Position numbers and translations under genes: made by a program
Notes under the pieces: model-generated
Seen by the model: the letters and a program-made list of their open reading frames with translations, nothing else
What the model was told of the DNA's origin: nothing
Databases searched by the model: none
Assembly (NCBI GenBank): GCA_014650415.1
Contig: BMUX01000004.1
Coordinates: 124,001 to 188,000 of the forward strand
Reading direction: 5' to 3'
Source: Streptomyces spiroverticillatus
GTDB lineage: Bacteria; Actinomycetota; Actinomycetes; Streptomycetales; Streptomycetaceae
Length of the DNA stretch: 64,000 bases
In this document: one piece after another, positions 39,476 to 49,500 of the stretch
Layout: the number at the start of each line of letters is the position of its first letter
How positions within the stretch are numbered: position 1 is the first letter of the stretch

Positions 39476-40540
39476 ATGAGAATGACCGACATATCGCTGG
39501 ACTGGCTGCTTCCTGGCGTCGTGATGATCGCGGGTGTTCTGGTGGCGATCGCCGTGGTCGCGCGCGGCAAGCGCGCGGGCGAGAAGGCCGCCAGCAGCGA
39601 GGACTCGTGGGAACGCAGCGAGGAGCGGCGCAGAAGGAAGGAAGCCTTCTACGGAAGCGCCTCCTACGTCCTGCTGTTCTGCTGCGCCGCCGTCGCCGCC
39701 GCACTGTCCTTCCACGGTCTCGTCGGCTTCGGGCAGCAGAACCTGAACCTGTCCGGCGGCTGGGAGTACCTGGTGCCGTTCGGGCTCGACGGGGCGGCGA
39801 TGTTCTGCTCCGTGCTCGCGGTGCGGGAGGCCAGCCACGGTGACGCGGCGCTCGGCTCGCGGCTCCTCGTGTGGACCTTCGCCGGGGCCGCCGCCTGGTT
39901 CAACTGGGTACACGCGCCACGGGGGTTGGGGCATGCGGGCGCACCGCACTTCTTCGCCGGGATGTCGCTCTCGGCGGCGGTCCTCTTCGACCGGGCGCTC
40001 AAGCAGACCCGCCGCGCGGCGCTGCGTGAACAGGGGCTCGTACCGCGCCCCCTGCCGCAGATCCGGATCGTGCGGTGGCTGCGGGCCCCCCGGGAGACCT
40101 TCGGGGCCTGGTCGCTGATGCTGCTGGAGAACGTGCGCACGCTCGACGAGGCGGTGGACGAGGTCCGTGAGGACAAGCGGCAGAAGGAGCAGAACCGTCT
40201 CCGCAGGAGGGAGCACGAGAAGCTGGAGCGGGCCCAGTTGAAGGCCATCAACCGCCAGCACCGCGCCTGGGGGCGCAGCCGGGGCGGCCGTCAGGTCGAC
40301 GTGCAGTTGTCGTCCGCAGGGTCGGGCTCCGCGCCGCACGCCGTCGCGGAGCCCGCCATAGCAGAAGCGGGACAACTGCCGCTTCGCAACCGGCCCTCCC
40401 TCCAGGCCGTGAAAGGCGCTGGGAGCAAGGGAGTTGAGACCCGGACGGTGGACCTGACCGCCGAGGACGACACGCAGGCCCTGCCCCGGCTGGACTCGCT
40501 GGAGCAGAAGCTCAAGGACCTTGAGCAGCAGTTCGGGTGA
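39476..40540 (+). CDS. DUF2637 (Spd-like) membrane protein
   Basis: The 354-residue protein has an N-terminal membrane helix (WLLPGVVMIAGVLVAIAVV), a charged linker, then three or four more helices (SYVLLFCCAAVAAALSFHG, YLVPFGLDGAAMFCSVLA, RLLVWTFAGAAAWFNWVHA, AGMSLSAAVLFDRAL), the DUF2637 pattern. The C-terminal ~170 residues are cytoplasmic, Arg/Lys-rich and partly coiled-coil, ending SLEQKLKDLEQQFG. Related proteins include Spd (plasmid spread) proteins of conjugative elements, but chromosomal copies are common and no transfer genes are near. ATG 39476 has AAGGG eight bases upstream. The upstream 243 bp hold a terminator and the small inverted repeat TCCGC-N5-GCGGA at 39313. Confidence 0.85.
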   Translation: MRMTDISLDWLLPGVVMIAGVLVAIAVVARGKRAGEKAASSEDSWERSEERRRRKEAFYGSASYVLLFCCAAVAAALSFHGLVGFGQQNLNLSGGWEYLVPFGLDGAAMFCSVLAVREASHGDAALGSRLLVWTFAGAAAWFNWVHAPRGLGHAGAPHFFAGMSLSAAVLFDRALKQTRRAALREQGLVPRPLPQIRIVRWLRAPRETFGAWSLMLLENVRTLDEAVDEVREDKRQKEQNRLRRREHEKLERAQLKAINRQHRAWGRSRGGRQVDVQLSSAGSGSAPHAVAEPAIAEAGQLPLRNRPSLQAVKGAGSKGVETRTVDLTAEDDTQALPRLDSLEQKLKDLEQQFG

Positions 40541-40566
40541 CGGGACGTCAGTTTGCCCGTACGGTA

Positions 40567-40604
40567 CGGGGGTTCGGCCGGATCATGGTCCGGCCGGGCC
40601 CCCG
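40567..40604. terminator. 16-bp stem bidirectional terminator
   Basis: CGGGGGTTCGGCCGGA (40567-40582), loop TCATGG, and TCCGGCCGGGCCCCCG (40589-40604) pair over all 16 positions with two G-U pairs in plus-strand RNA. It sits between the convergent DUF2637 and ATPase genes. Confidence 0.85.
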
Positions 40605-40642
40605 TGCGCACGTCCGGTGGCCGCCCGGCCCCCGTGCGCACG

Positions 40643-41137
40643 TCACGTGGCGGCCGGACCCCCGTCCAGTTCGAACCACACCACCTTGCCCGGCCCGTGT
40701 CCCTGCATCCGTACGCCCCAGGCGTCCGCGAGGGCCTGGACCAGGAGCAGTCCGCGGCCGTGCGTGTTCTCGTCGCAGCTCGCCAGTTGCGGTTCCGGCA
40801 TCCGGGACAGGTGGTCGTGCACTTCGACGCGGAGCGTGGAGGCCGCCAGGGTGGCCGTCAGTTCCGCGTCGCTCTCGGTGTGTATCAGCGCGTTGGTGAC
40901 CAGTTCGCTGGTGAGCAGTTCGGCGACGTCCGCACAGTCCGGGCGTCCCCAGGTGCGCAGCAGCTCGCGCAGTGCGTGGCGCGCGTCGGCCACGGCGGTG
41001 AGGTCCGCCCGGCCCAGTCGGCACCGCATCTGGGGCGATGCGCGTCCGCCCCCGGTCGTCTCGCCCGCCCGCGTGTCCCCCGACGCGGTGCGGCCCTTCG
41101 CCACCGGCCCGGGACGGCCCGGCTGTTGCCTTGTCAT
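40643..41137 (-). CDS. Anti-sigma-factor-type ATP-binding protein (RsbW-like)
   Basis: The 164-residue protein has a HATPase_c domain from ~40: TSELVTNALIHT holds the Glu78/Asn82 N-box, VEVHDHLSRMPE the G1-like loop and ENTHGRGLLLVQALADAWGV the glycine box. Streptomyces encodes dozens of these small serine-kinase-like proteins, paired with anti-sigma antagonists and SpoIIE phosphatases; the partner cannot be told here. The first ~38 residues are Arg/Gly-rich and disordered. ATG 41137 is preceded by GGTGGGGG; GTG starts further upstream are possible. It converges on the DUF2637 gene. Confidence 0.85.
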   Translation of the reverse strand: MTRQQPGRPGPVAKGRTASGDTRAGETTGGGRASPQMRCRLGRADLTAVADARHALRELLRTWGRPDCADVAELLTSELVTNALIHTESDAELTATLAASTLRVEVHDHLSRMPEPQLASCDENTHGRGLLLVQALADAWGVRMQGHGPGKVVWFELDGGPAAT

Positions 41138-41313
41138 AACCCCCACCCACACCCGACTCAGTCCCCTCCTGGTCGAACACCCTCACGCAATGGATGCCCG
41201 CGCACACCGGCCGCACTCATGCCGGACCGGGTCCAGGTGGGCTCGGAGCGCCCCGATTCGCCCCAACGCCCTAGGCACGGCTGCCGTTCTGGGCGTACGC
41301 CATGCGCGGGAAA

Positions 41314-41358
41314 CGCCGGTGCCCCGTCCTCCCAGCAAGCGAGGACGGGGCACCGGCG
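41314..41358 (-). terminator. 18-bp perfect stem terminator of the secreted-protein gene
   Basis: CGCCGGTGCCCCGTCCTC (41314-41331) and GAGGACGGGGCACCGGCG (41341-41358) are perfectly complementary with a 9-base loop. It lies 40 bases beyond the stop of the gene ending at 41399. Confidence 0.88.
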
Positions 41359-41398
41359 CATTCGTGTCCCGCACGGGGCGGGCGGTGGAGCGGGTGCG

Positions 41399-42094
41399 TC
41401 AGAGGATGCCGAGGCCCAGGTCGATGTCGACGTTGAGGCCGAGGGCGACCAGGATGCGGGCGTCGACGTCGGCCTCGATCCAGGCGTCCACCAGGACGTC
41501 GGCGTCGAGGTCGGCGAAGACGTGCACGCCCAGGACCGTGTCGAGCCACACGAAGGCGGCGGCGTCCAGCGTCAGTCCGCTGTCCAGGACGAGGGAGGCG
41601 TTCTCGTCGACGCTGACGGTGCTGACGTCCATGGTGCCGATGCGCACCCCGGCCTTGGCACCGACGTTGGCGGTGACGACCCCGGTGGCGAGGTCGACCC
41701 GGACGCCCGAGACGACGACGCTCTTGGCGCCCGCGGTCAGCTTGACGCCGCCCTTGAGTACGACGGTGCCGCCGACGATCGCCTCGTTGCGGGTGACGAC
41801 CTTGCTGCCCGCGGCGACCGCCAGGGAAACGCCGGCGTCCGCCTCGACGGCTCCGTCGACGGCGGCCACGACCACACCGTGCGCGTCGAGGTCCACCGCG
41901 GCCGCGAGGTCGAGGGTGAGCAGACCGCCCTTGATCGGTACGTCGTCGGAGGGGGCGACCGCGGTGGCGGCCGTCGGGGCGGCGGCCGGCGTGGCGGCGA
42001 ACGCGGCCGGGGCGGCGATGCCGGTGAGGACGACCGCGGCGACGGCTGCGGCGGAGATGCGGCCGTATCGACGGGAGGAAGACATGCGCGTCAC
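41399..42094 (-). CDS. Secreted beta-rich protein, possible divergent HtaA-like domain
   Basis: The 231-residue product has a clear signal peptide (RRYGRISAAAVAAVVLTGIAAPAAFA) and a mature part made almost only of Ala, Val, Asp, Gly, Leu and Thr with very few positive charges. Alternating strands (TVVLKGGVKLTAGAKSVVVS, GVRVDLATGVVTANVGAK, GLTLDAAAFVWLDTVLGV) loosely follow the HtaA heme-binding pattern: a Gly-Gly strand, a lumen strand, then an Ala/Leu-rich helix before Leu-Gly. I see no tail anchor or sortase signal. Cellular role unknown. GTG 42094 has GGAAGGG close upstream; ATG 42085 is an alternative. A very strong hairpin follows the stop. Confidence 0.65.
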   Translation of the reverse strand: MTRMSSSRRYGRISAAAVAAVVLTGIAAPAAFAATPAAAPTAATAVAPSDDVPIKGGLLTLDLAAAVDLDAHGVVVAAVDGAVEADAGVSLAVAAGSKVVTRNEAIVGGTVVLKGGVKLTAGAKSVVVSGVRVDLATGVVTANVGAKAGVRIGTMDVSTVSVDENASLVLDSGLTLDAAAFVWLDTVLGVHVFADLDADVLVDAWIEADVDARILVALGLNVDIDLGLGIL

Positions 42095-42236
42095 GGACCC
42101 TTCCAGGGGGTGGTGAGGAACGATGGTCACTTGATCTGAACGTCTTCCTCGCCCCGCCCCGAAGACCACCCGTCGGCCGCGCTTTACATCCGTATGGCCC
42201 CGGCCCGGCGGGCCGGGGCGCTGTCCCCCGTACGGC

Positions 42237-43979
42237 TTAGGGGCGCGGGACATTCCGCAGGTTGGAGCGTGCCATCTGGACCATCCGGCCCACTCCTCCG
42301 TCCAGTACGACCTTTCCGGCGGACAGCGCGAAGCCCTTCACCTGGGCGGCCTTGATGTGCGGCGGGATCGACAGGGCGTTCGGGTCGGTGACGACCTCGA
42401 CCAGGGCCGGGCCCTTGTGCCGGAACGCGTCCTTGAGAGCGCCCGCCAGCTCCTTGGGCTTCTCGACGCGCACGCCGAAGGCACCGCAGGCGCGCGCCAC
42501 CGCGGAGAAGTCCGGGTTGCGGTTCTCCGTACCGTACGAAGGCAGTCCGTCGACCAGCATCTCCAGTTCGACCATGCCCAGCGAGGAGTTGTTGAACAGG
42601 ACGACCTTCACCGGCAGGTCGTGCTGGACCAGGGTGAGGAAGTCGCCCATCAGCATCGAGAAGCCGCCGTCGCCGGACATGGACACGACCTGGCGGTTGC
42701 GGTCGGTGAACTGCGCGCCGATGGCCTGCGGGAGGGCGTTGGCCATCGAGCCGTGCGAGAAGGAGCCGATGACGCGGCGGCGGCCGTTGGGGGTGAGGTA
42801 GCGGGCCGCCCAGACGTTGCACATGCCGGTGTCGACGGTGAACACGGCGTCGTCGGCGGCGAGTTCGTCGAGGACGGAGGCCACGTACTCGGGGTGGATC
42901 GGGACGTGCTTGTCGACCTTGCGGGTGTACGCCTTGATCACGCCCTCCAGCGCGTCGGCGTGCTTCTTCAGCATCTTGTCGAGGAACTTGCGGCTCGACT
43001 TGGCCCGCACCCGGGGGGTCAGACAGCGCAGCGTCTCGCGGACGTCGCCGCAGACACCGAGCTCCAGCTTGCAGCGGCGGCCGAGGTTCTCGGGGCGCAC
43101 GTCCACCTGGACGATCTTCACGTCCTTGGGCAGGAAGTCGTTGTACGGGAAGTCCGTGCCCAGCAGGATCAGCAGGTCGCACTCGTGCATGGCCTCATAG
43201 GCGGCGCCGTAGCCGAGCAGGCCGCTCATGCCCACGTCGTACGGGTTGTCGTACTGGATGAACTCCTTGCCGCGCAGCGCGTGCCCGACCGGGGACTTGA
43301 TCCGCTCGGCGAACTCCATCACCTCGGCGTGCGCACCGGCCGTGCCGGAGCCGCAGAACAGGGTGATCTTCTCGGCGCCGTCGATCAGGTCGGTGAGCCT
43401 GGCGAGGTCGCTCTCGCCGGGGCGGATCACCGGGCGGGAGGTGATGAGCGACTGCTCCAGGGCCTCCTCGGGGACGGTCTCGCCCGCGACGTCGCCGGGC
43501 AGCGAGACCACGCCGACGCCGCCCCGGCCGACCGCGTGCTGGATCGCGGACTGCAGGACGCGGGGCATCTGCTTGGGGGTGGAGATCAGCTCGTTGTAGT
43601 GGCTGCACTCGTCGAAGAGCTTGTCCGGGTGGGTGGCCTGGAAGTAGTTGAGGCCGATCTCGGCGGAGGGGATGTGCGAGGCCAGCGCCAGGACGGGGGC
43701 CATCGAGCGGTGGGCGTCGAAGAGGCCGTTGATGAGGTGCAGGTTGCCGGGGCCGCAGGAGCCCGCGCAGGCGGCCAGCTTGCCGGTGATCTGGGCCTCG
43801 GCGCCGGCCGCGAAGGCGGCGGTCTCCTCGTGCCGGACATGCACCCACTCGATGGCGTCGTTGCGGCGGATGGCGTCCACGACCGGGTTGAGGCTGTCGC
43901 CGACGACCCCGTACAGGCGCTCCACTCCCGCCTGCACGAGGATGTCGACGAACTGCTCGGCCACCTTCTGCTTCGCCAT
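42237..43979 (-). CDS. poxB: Pyruvate dehydrogenase (quinone), PoxB
   Basis: The 580-residue ThDP/FAD enzyme oxidises pyruvate to acetate and CO2 with electrons passed to quinone. RHEETAAFAAGAEAQ has the ThDP-activating glutamate at residue 51. The ThDP motif is GDGGFSMLMGDFLTLVQHDLPVKVVLFNN. GSCGPGNLHLINGLFDAHRS and SHIPSAEIGLNYFQATHP are PoxB-specific. The C-terminal region (VLDGGVGRMVQMARSNLRNVPRP) is shorter than E. coli's membrane-binding tail but has an amphipathic helix. ATG 43979 has GAGAGG ten bases upstream. It follows the PP2C-like gene by 96 bp. Confidence 0.94.
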   Translation of the reverse strand: MAKQKVAEQFVDILVQAGVERLYGVVGDSLNPVVDAIRRNDAIEWVHVRHEETAAFAAGAEAQITGKLAACAGSCGPGNLHLINGLFDAHRSMAPVLALASHIPSAEIGLNYFQATHPDKLFDECSHYNELISTPKQMPRVLQSAIQHAVGRGGVGVVSLPGDVAGETVPEEALEQSLITSRPVIRPGESDLARLTDLIDGAEKITLFCGSGTAGAHAEVMEFAERIKSPVGHALRGKEFIQYDNPYDVGMSGLLGYGAAYEAMHECDLLILLGTDFPYNDFLPKDVKIVQVDVRPENLGRRCKLELGVCGDVRETLRCLTPRVRAKSSRKFLDKMLKKHADALEGVIKAYTRKVDKHVPIHPEYVASVLDELAADDAVFTVDTGMCNVWAARYLTPNGRRRVIGSFSHGSMANALPQAIGAQFTDRNRQVVSMSGDGGFSMLMGDFLTLVQHDLPVKVVLFNNSSLGMVELEMLVDGLPSYGTENRNPDFSAVARACGAFGVRVEKPKELAGALKDAFRHKGPALVEVVTDPNALSIPPHIKAAQVKGFALSAGKVVLDGGVGRMVQMARSNLRNVPRP

Positions 43980-44075
43980 GACGTGGGTGCCTCTCGGTAG
44001 GACGTCCTCGGCGGTACTGGCCGGGACTGGCTGACGATCACCGTTCGCCTGTCCATGAACCCACGAAATATGCGG

Positions 44076-46400
44076 CTATGCCTCCCAGACCGCGACGGCC
44101 GTGCGGTCGTCGGCGTACCCCTTGACGCGCAGTTGTACGTCGGCGAGATAGGCAGCGAGGCCCGGCGGCCTGGGGTCGCCCCAGCGTCCCGCGAGCTCCT
44201 TGGCGAGCGCCGCCTCGCCGCGCAGGGGCTCCGCCAGGCCCGCACTGCACAGCAGCAGGACGTCCTCGGTCCTGGCCACCGACGCCCGGAAGCGGAACCG
44301 GGAGCTGGGGGGCGCCGTCTCGACGTACGGGGACGGCGGTGTCGTGATCCCGAGGTCCATCGTCAGCCGGTCGCCGTCCGGGCCCTCCTCGGGCTCGCTG
44401 TCCGCACTCGGTGCGGAGCCGAAGCCGACCACCGCCTCGCCGGTGACGGCCTCGGGGACGGGCTCCGGCGGCTCGATGTCCTGCCACACCCCGTCGCGCA
44501 GCCGGAACAGGCCGCCTTCGCCGACCCCGAAGTAGATCCGGGTCCGGCACAGCGGGTCGGCGGAGAGCAGCAGGCAGCGCAGGTCGGCGGTGTACTCCCC
44601 CGGCTCCAGGCCCAGCTCGGCGGCGCGGGCGCGCAGCTTGCCGTAGCTGCGGTCGGTGAGCCGGTGCAGCCCGGACTTGAGGTCGCCGCGCCTGCCCGCC
44701 CGGATGTCCTCGGCAAGCCGCGCGTGGCTGCGGCCGACGGCTCCGGCGATCCACTGGCAGGCCTCGGCGGCGGCCAGATGCGCCCCCTCCGCCGCACGTG
44801 CCCCACTGGCCACGGCCACCAGCACCAGTCCCCCGTCCCCGCTGCCGAACCGGGCGGTGAGCAGGGCGTCCCGCCGGGGCTCGCCCCGGAACCGCGCCGA
44901 GTCGCCGCGCACGGAGGCGGCGCGCAGGGTGTACGAGCCGTACCGGGCCCCGTCCAGCACGGTGTCCGCGACGAGCGCGCCGAGGTCCTGCGGGTCGGCG
45001 GCGGCGAGGGCGGTGGGCTCGGCGTCGTAGGTGGGCGGCCCATCACCCAAGTGGGTGACGACGGTACGGGCCCGGTGGGGGCCGGCGGACACGGAGGCGT
45101 CCCAGGGGGCGGTAGGGGCGGGCGTGGGGGTGGGGACGTCGGGGCGGGTCTCCGTGCGCAGGGTGTTCGGGTGGGTCTCCGGGTGCGGGGTGGTGCTGGT
45201 GTCCGTGTCGGTGACGGTGTCGGGCTTGTCGTCGGCGGGGGTGGGCGGGGGGCCGAAGACGCCGGGGTCGGCGGGGGCGCGGCGGGGCTGCGGGGGAACG
45301 GTGGGAGGCTGCTGCGGGGCGTCCTGCCGGGGCGGGTAGGACGTCGGCAGGGGCGGTACGTCCCTGAGCCTCCCCTCCGTACGGGACGCGGCGCGCCGGG
45401 GGTCGGCGGCGGGGGTGTCGTCGCGGGCGGCGTCCGGTGCGGGTGGCTCGGGGCGGGGGCCGTAGGCGTCCGGGGACGGCTCGTCCCAGAGGCGGCGGGT
45501 CCGCCGGAGGTCGTGCCGGGGACCGGGACTCCCGGGCGGCCCGGGCAACGGGGGCGGCGGCCCCCAGGTGGAGGTCTCGGACCCGGACCACGGGCCGTCG
45601 GCGTCCCGCCGGGGGGAGTCGGGGGCGGCCCCGGGGGGCGAGGACGGCGCGGACGGCCCGGGGGCGGGCGGAGGGCCGGCGGCCGGGGCCTGCTCGGAGG
45701 TCGGGCCGGGGGCGGCGGCCTGTCCCCGGGTTGGATCCGCCGTGGGCCCGGAGTCCGCCGTGGGCCCGGGGGCCGGGGTGCGTGGCCCGGTGTCCGGTGT
45801 TCCGGGCCGCCAGTCGGCGGGGAGAGGTGCGGGGGCCGGGCCCGAGACCTCCGGTCCGGTGTCCGGGGCCGGTTCGGGCTGCGGCTCCGGCTGCGTGGGG
45901 GAAGGGCGCGGGACCGCGTCCCTGGGCCCCTCCTCCGTACCCCCGACTCGCCTGCTCCTGCGCGGCGTTGGCAGCCAGGCGTCCCAGCCCCGTTCGGCGG
46001 GGCGGGCGGACCTCGGGTCCGGCAAGGCGTCGGGCGAGGCATCGGGCGAGGCGTCCGGCCGGACGACGGGCGGAACGTCCGGCGGGACGTCCGGCGAGGC
46101 GTCGCGCGGGAACACGTCCCCGGGCGAATCCGCGGGCGAATTCGCGGACGGCGGGACCGACGGAGGCTCCGGGGGTTCCGGGGGTTCCCAAGGGGCCCTG
46201 GTCCGGGGCTCCTTGGGAACCGGCCGCGGCGGCTCCCGCACCCCGGCGTCCCGCGCCGGCCCAGCGCCCGGGGTCGAGTCGAAGTGGTCGTCCACGGTGT
46301 GGCCCGACGGCGTCGGGCCGGTGTCCGGAGCTGCCTCGTCGTACAGCCGGTCCCACCAGTCGTCCTCGGCGCCGGTGCGCCGCTCCCCCTGCTGACTCAT
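44076..46400 (-). CDS. PP2C-like phosphatase-domain protein with a long proline-rich N-terminus
   Basis: Of 774 residues, ~1-430 are disordered Pro/Asp/Ala-rich sequence with many PDxSPD-type repeats. The C-terminal ~340 residues form a PPM-type domain: DGARYGSYTLRAASVRGDSARFRGEPRRDALLTARFG, LVLVAVASGARAAEGAHLAAAEACQW, then RTEDVLLLCSAGLAEPLRG and DDRTAVAVWEA at the end. The usual metal motif RxxNED is reduced to RGDSARF and DGMGG to ASGARAAEG, so catalysis is doubtful. ATG 46400 has AGGGG upstream. The protein may bind phosphoproteins or sense ligands rather than dephosphorylate. It is on the same strand as poxB. Confidence 0.78.
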   Translation of the reverse strand: MSQQGERRTGAEDDWWDRLYDEAAPDTGPTPSGHTVDDHFDSTPGAGPARDAGVREPPRPVPKEPRTRAPWEPPEPPEPPSVPPSANSPADSPGDVFPRDASPDVPPDVPPVVRPDASPDASPDALPDPRSARPAERGWDAWLPTPRRSRRVGGTEEGPRDAVPRPSPTQPEPQPEPAPDTGPEVSGPAPAPLPADWRPGTPDTGPRTPAPGPTADSGPTADPTRGQAAAPGPTSEQAPAAGPPPAPGPSAPSSPPGAAPDSPRRDADGPWSGSETSTWGPPPPLPGPPGSPGPRHDLRRTRRLWDEPSPDAYGPRPEPPAPDAARDDTPAADPRRAASRTEGRLRDVPPLPTSYPPRQDAPQQPPTVPPQPRRAPADPGVFGPPPTPADDKPDTVTDTDTSTTPHPETHPNTLRTETRPDVPTPTPAPTAPWDASVSAGPHRARTVVTHLGDGPPTYDAEPTALAAADPQDLGALVADTVLDGARYGSYTLRAASVRGDSARFRGEPRRDALLTARFGSGDGGLVLVAVASGARAAEGAHLAAAEACQWIAGAVGRSHARLAEDIRAGRRGDLKSGLHRLTDRSYGKLRARAAELGLEPGEYTADLRCLLLSADPLCRTRIYFGVGEGGLFRLRDGVWQDIEPPEPVPEAVTGEAVVGFGSAPSADSEPEEGPDGDRLTMDLGITTPPSPYVETAPPSSRFRFRASVARTEDVLLLCSAGLAEPLRGEAALAKELAGRWGDPRPPGLAAYLADVQLRVKGYADDRTAVAVWEA

Positions 46401-46453
46401 GCCCCTATTGTCCACCGCTGAGGCGATTCGGAAACGGGGCAAGACGAAAAAAT

Positions 46454-46501
46454 GGTCCGCCGGGCAACCCCACCCCCCACGGGAAGGATGCCCGGCGGAC
46501 C
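46454..46501 (-). terminator. Rho-independent terminator of the subtilase gene
   Basis: GGTCCGCCGGGCA (46454-46466) pairs perfectly with TGCCCGGCGGACC (46489-46501). On the minus strand the stem is followed by ATTTTTTCG, a true U-run, rare in this genome. Confidence 0.88.
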
Positions 46502-46518
46502 GTTCGTGGCCCGGAGCG

Positions 46519-49500
46519 CTAGCGCACGTCGTAGGCGCGGGTCACGAGCTGGGTGACGGAGTTGCCGCGGGCGTCCGTCAGTTCGGTCTTGAGGGTGACC
46601 TGCTTGCCGGTGGCTCCGGCGTGGTCGACCAAGGCCGCCCAACTCCCGCCGGAGCGGCTCGTCTTGGCCTTGGTCCAGGTCTTGCCCTCGTCGTACGAGT
46701 AGGACAGCGCGGCAGCGGTGAGCGCGCCCGGGGTGTAGCCCGCGTGGCCGGAGGCGGTGAGGGTGATCTTCTGGCCGTTCGCGGCGGGGAGCGTCTTCAG
46801 GGCGTCCTCGGGGATGTCGTAGCGCGGGAAGAGGATCGGCAGCGGCACCGAGTAGGCGCTCTCGTCGAGCTGGGAGGTGAACTTCCAGGTGGTCTCGACG
46901 GCCGTCGAACGCTTCCACACCCCGGCGGGCATCCCGAACTTCATTCCCTGCTGGGTGAGTTCGTACGTCGCCTTCTCGGCCGGGACCTCGAAGACACCGC
47001 TCGGCCAGCCGCTCTCGCCGACGACCTCGCCGTTGCGGGTGAGGCGCAGGTTGCCGATGTCGCCGAACCCGCCCTGGATCGCCCAGTGTTCGCGGTCGCC
47101 CCACATGGCGTCGGCGAAGCCGATGAGCCTGCCCTGGCGTTCGGCCACCAGCACCTCCTTGCCCGCGTCGTCGCGGGGTGCGGTGGGGGCGACGACTCCG
47201 CCGTACCAGGACTCGGTGAGCTTCTGGCCGGAGCGCAGCACCCGGTGCGGGGAGACCATGAGTTCGCCGAACGGGAAGCTGCTCATCACCGTGCGGCCCC
47301 AGCCGGAGCCGTCCGCGCTGTAGAGCTCGGTGCGGGTGCCGGGGGCGGGCACCGGGTCGGCCATGGAGGAGGTGAAGACGCGGGTGCCGTTCGGGCGGAG
47401 CGCGTCGACGGAGTCGATGTAGTCGCTCGCGACGCCCATGGATCCGACGGTGTTCTGCACGGCGGCCAGCTTGCGGTCCGACGTGCGGTAGTTCCGGGCG
47501 GAGTTGAGCGGGCCCTCCTCCTGGAAGGCGAGGTTGTAGACGTACGGGCTGCGGGCGGTGGCCTGCCAGTCGAGGGCGACGGCGCCCTTGCCGAGCCGGG
47601 CCTTGAGGTCCTTGCCCTCGGCCGCCGGGACGGCGAGGACGGGGACGGCGGAGCCGCCGCCGAGGGCGACGCCGGGGTACCAGGTGCCGGCCGACGGGCG
47701 GTGCGCCAGGACGGCGACGGCCCCTTCGGCTGCGGCGTCCTCGGCGATGCCGCTCAGGAAGCCGCTGTCGTCGGGTACTTCGACGAGGGCGATACGGCCC
47801 TTGACGTTCGCCGCCTTCAGCTCCTCGGGAGTGCCCTTGCCCGCGTCGGCGAGTGCGGCGCTGCCGCGGCCGTCGAGGTTGACGGAGCCGACGCCGCCGG
47901 TGACGGCGTGCAGGTCCGGGCCGCCCTTGACCTTGAGACCGGTCAGCAGCGGGGCGTACAGCCGCCAGTAGCTGCCGAACTCGAAGTCGCCCTTCTTCGC
48001 GCGGCCCTGGATGTCGGCGTAGTAGGCGGGAACGCCTCGGCCGGCGCTCAGCGTGCCGGAGTGCCGCCAGGTGTCCTTCCAGGAGCGGTCGAAGGCGAGG
48101 GTGGTGCCGCGCCGCTCGCCGGGCCGGTCGGTCGTGACCTTCAGCTGGTGGGCCTTGCGGGCGTCGAGGACGACGGTGGTGTCCTTCTTGATCTCCAGCT
48201 GCGGGTGCGCGAGGTAGCTCAGCGAGCCGACGCCCTTGCCGGTGGCGTCGGAGGCGTCGGGGGTCGCGACGTAGGAGGAGAGGAAGTAGGAGCCGGGACG
48301 GATCTCGTAACGCTGTTCCGCCTGGCCGTCGTTGTAGCGGATCTCGCCGCTCTCGTCGTCGGTGCCGATGACGTCGAGGGTGCTCGGCCCGGTGGCGGGC
48401 TTGCCGCCGCGGTCGATCACCTTGACGCGCAGGGTGACCGTCTCGGGCTGGACGTGCAGGGAGAACGGGGTGGAGACGCGGACGCCGCCGCGCGCGGTGG
48501 CCAGGACGCGGCCCACGACGTCGCCGTACTGGCCGCGTTCCAGTCGGGCGGAGGGGTCGAGCGTCAGCGGCACCGTGACGGTGGACTTCGCGGGGACGGT
48601 GATCCGGTCCTTGCCGAGGCGGGCGACCCTGGAGGTGATGCGGGTGCCGTCGTTGCCGGTCGGCGCCTGGACGGCGAGGTCGAGGACGACCGGCTTGTCG
48701 GTGACGTTGGTGTACGGCACGTCGACGGTGGTGCGGTCGCTGCTGTGCTGGGGCCAGTTGAAGGTGCCGCCCTGGAGGGCGGGTGCGCCGGTGACCCCCG
48801 GGGCCAGGGCCGCCTTCACGTCGAGCCGGCCGCCGCCGGTCTCGCGGGCGTCGCCCTTGCCGACCTCGGCCGAGGAGACGATCGCCGCCTTGATCTGCTG
48901 GGCGCTCCAGTCCGGGTGGGCCTGCTTGAGGATCGCGGCGGCGCCCGCGACGTGCGGGGTGGCCATCGACGTACCGGACATGGACTGGTACGCGTACACG
49001 CCCCGCCCGCCCGCGGCGGCGGCGGAGATGGCGACGCCGGGGGCGGCGATCTCGGGCTTCAGGGTGTGGCCGACGACGGTGGGGCCGCGGCTGGAGAACG
49101 GCGCGGTGGAGTCGTCGCGGTCGACGGCGCCGACGGTGAGGACGCCGGGGGCGCAGCCGGGCGAGGAGACGGAGTTGCGGCGCGGGCCGAGGTTGCCCGC
49201 GGCAACCACGAACAGTGTCTGCTTGCTCTTCGCCAGTTCTTCGGCGGCGATGCTCAGCGGGTCGGTGCAGTCGGTGGGCTGGGGGCTGCCGAGGCTCATG
49301 GAGACGACGTCGGCCTTCTGGTCGACGGCCCACTGCATGCCCGCGATGATCCAGGATTCGGCGCCGGAGCCGCCGTCGTTGAGGACCTTGCCGTTGAGGA
49401 GCTGGGTGCCGGGGGCGACGCCCTTCTTCTTGCCGCCGCTCGCCGTGCCGGAGCCGCCGACGGTGGAGCTGGTGTGGGTGCCGTGGCCCTGGACGTCGCC

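Noticed and set aside
39476..40540. DUF2637 gene as remnant of a conjugative element
   Set aside because: No integrase, replication gene, tra gene or att-like repeat is nearby, and neighbouring genes look like ordinary core genes.
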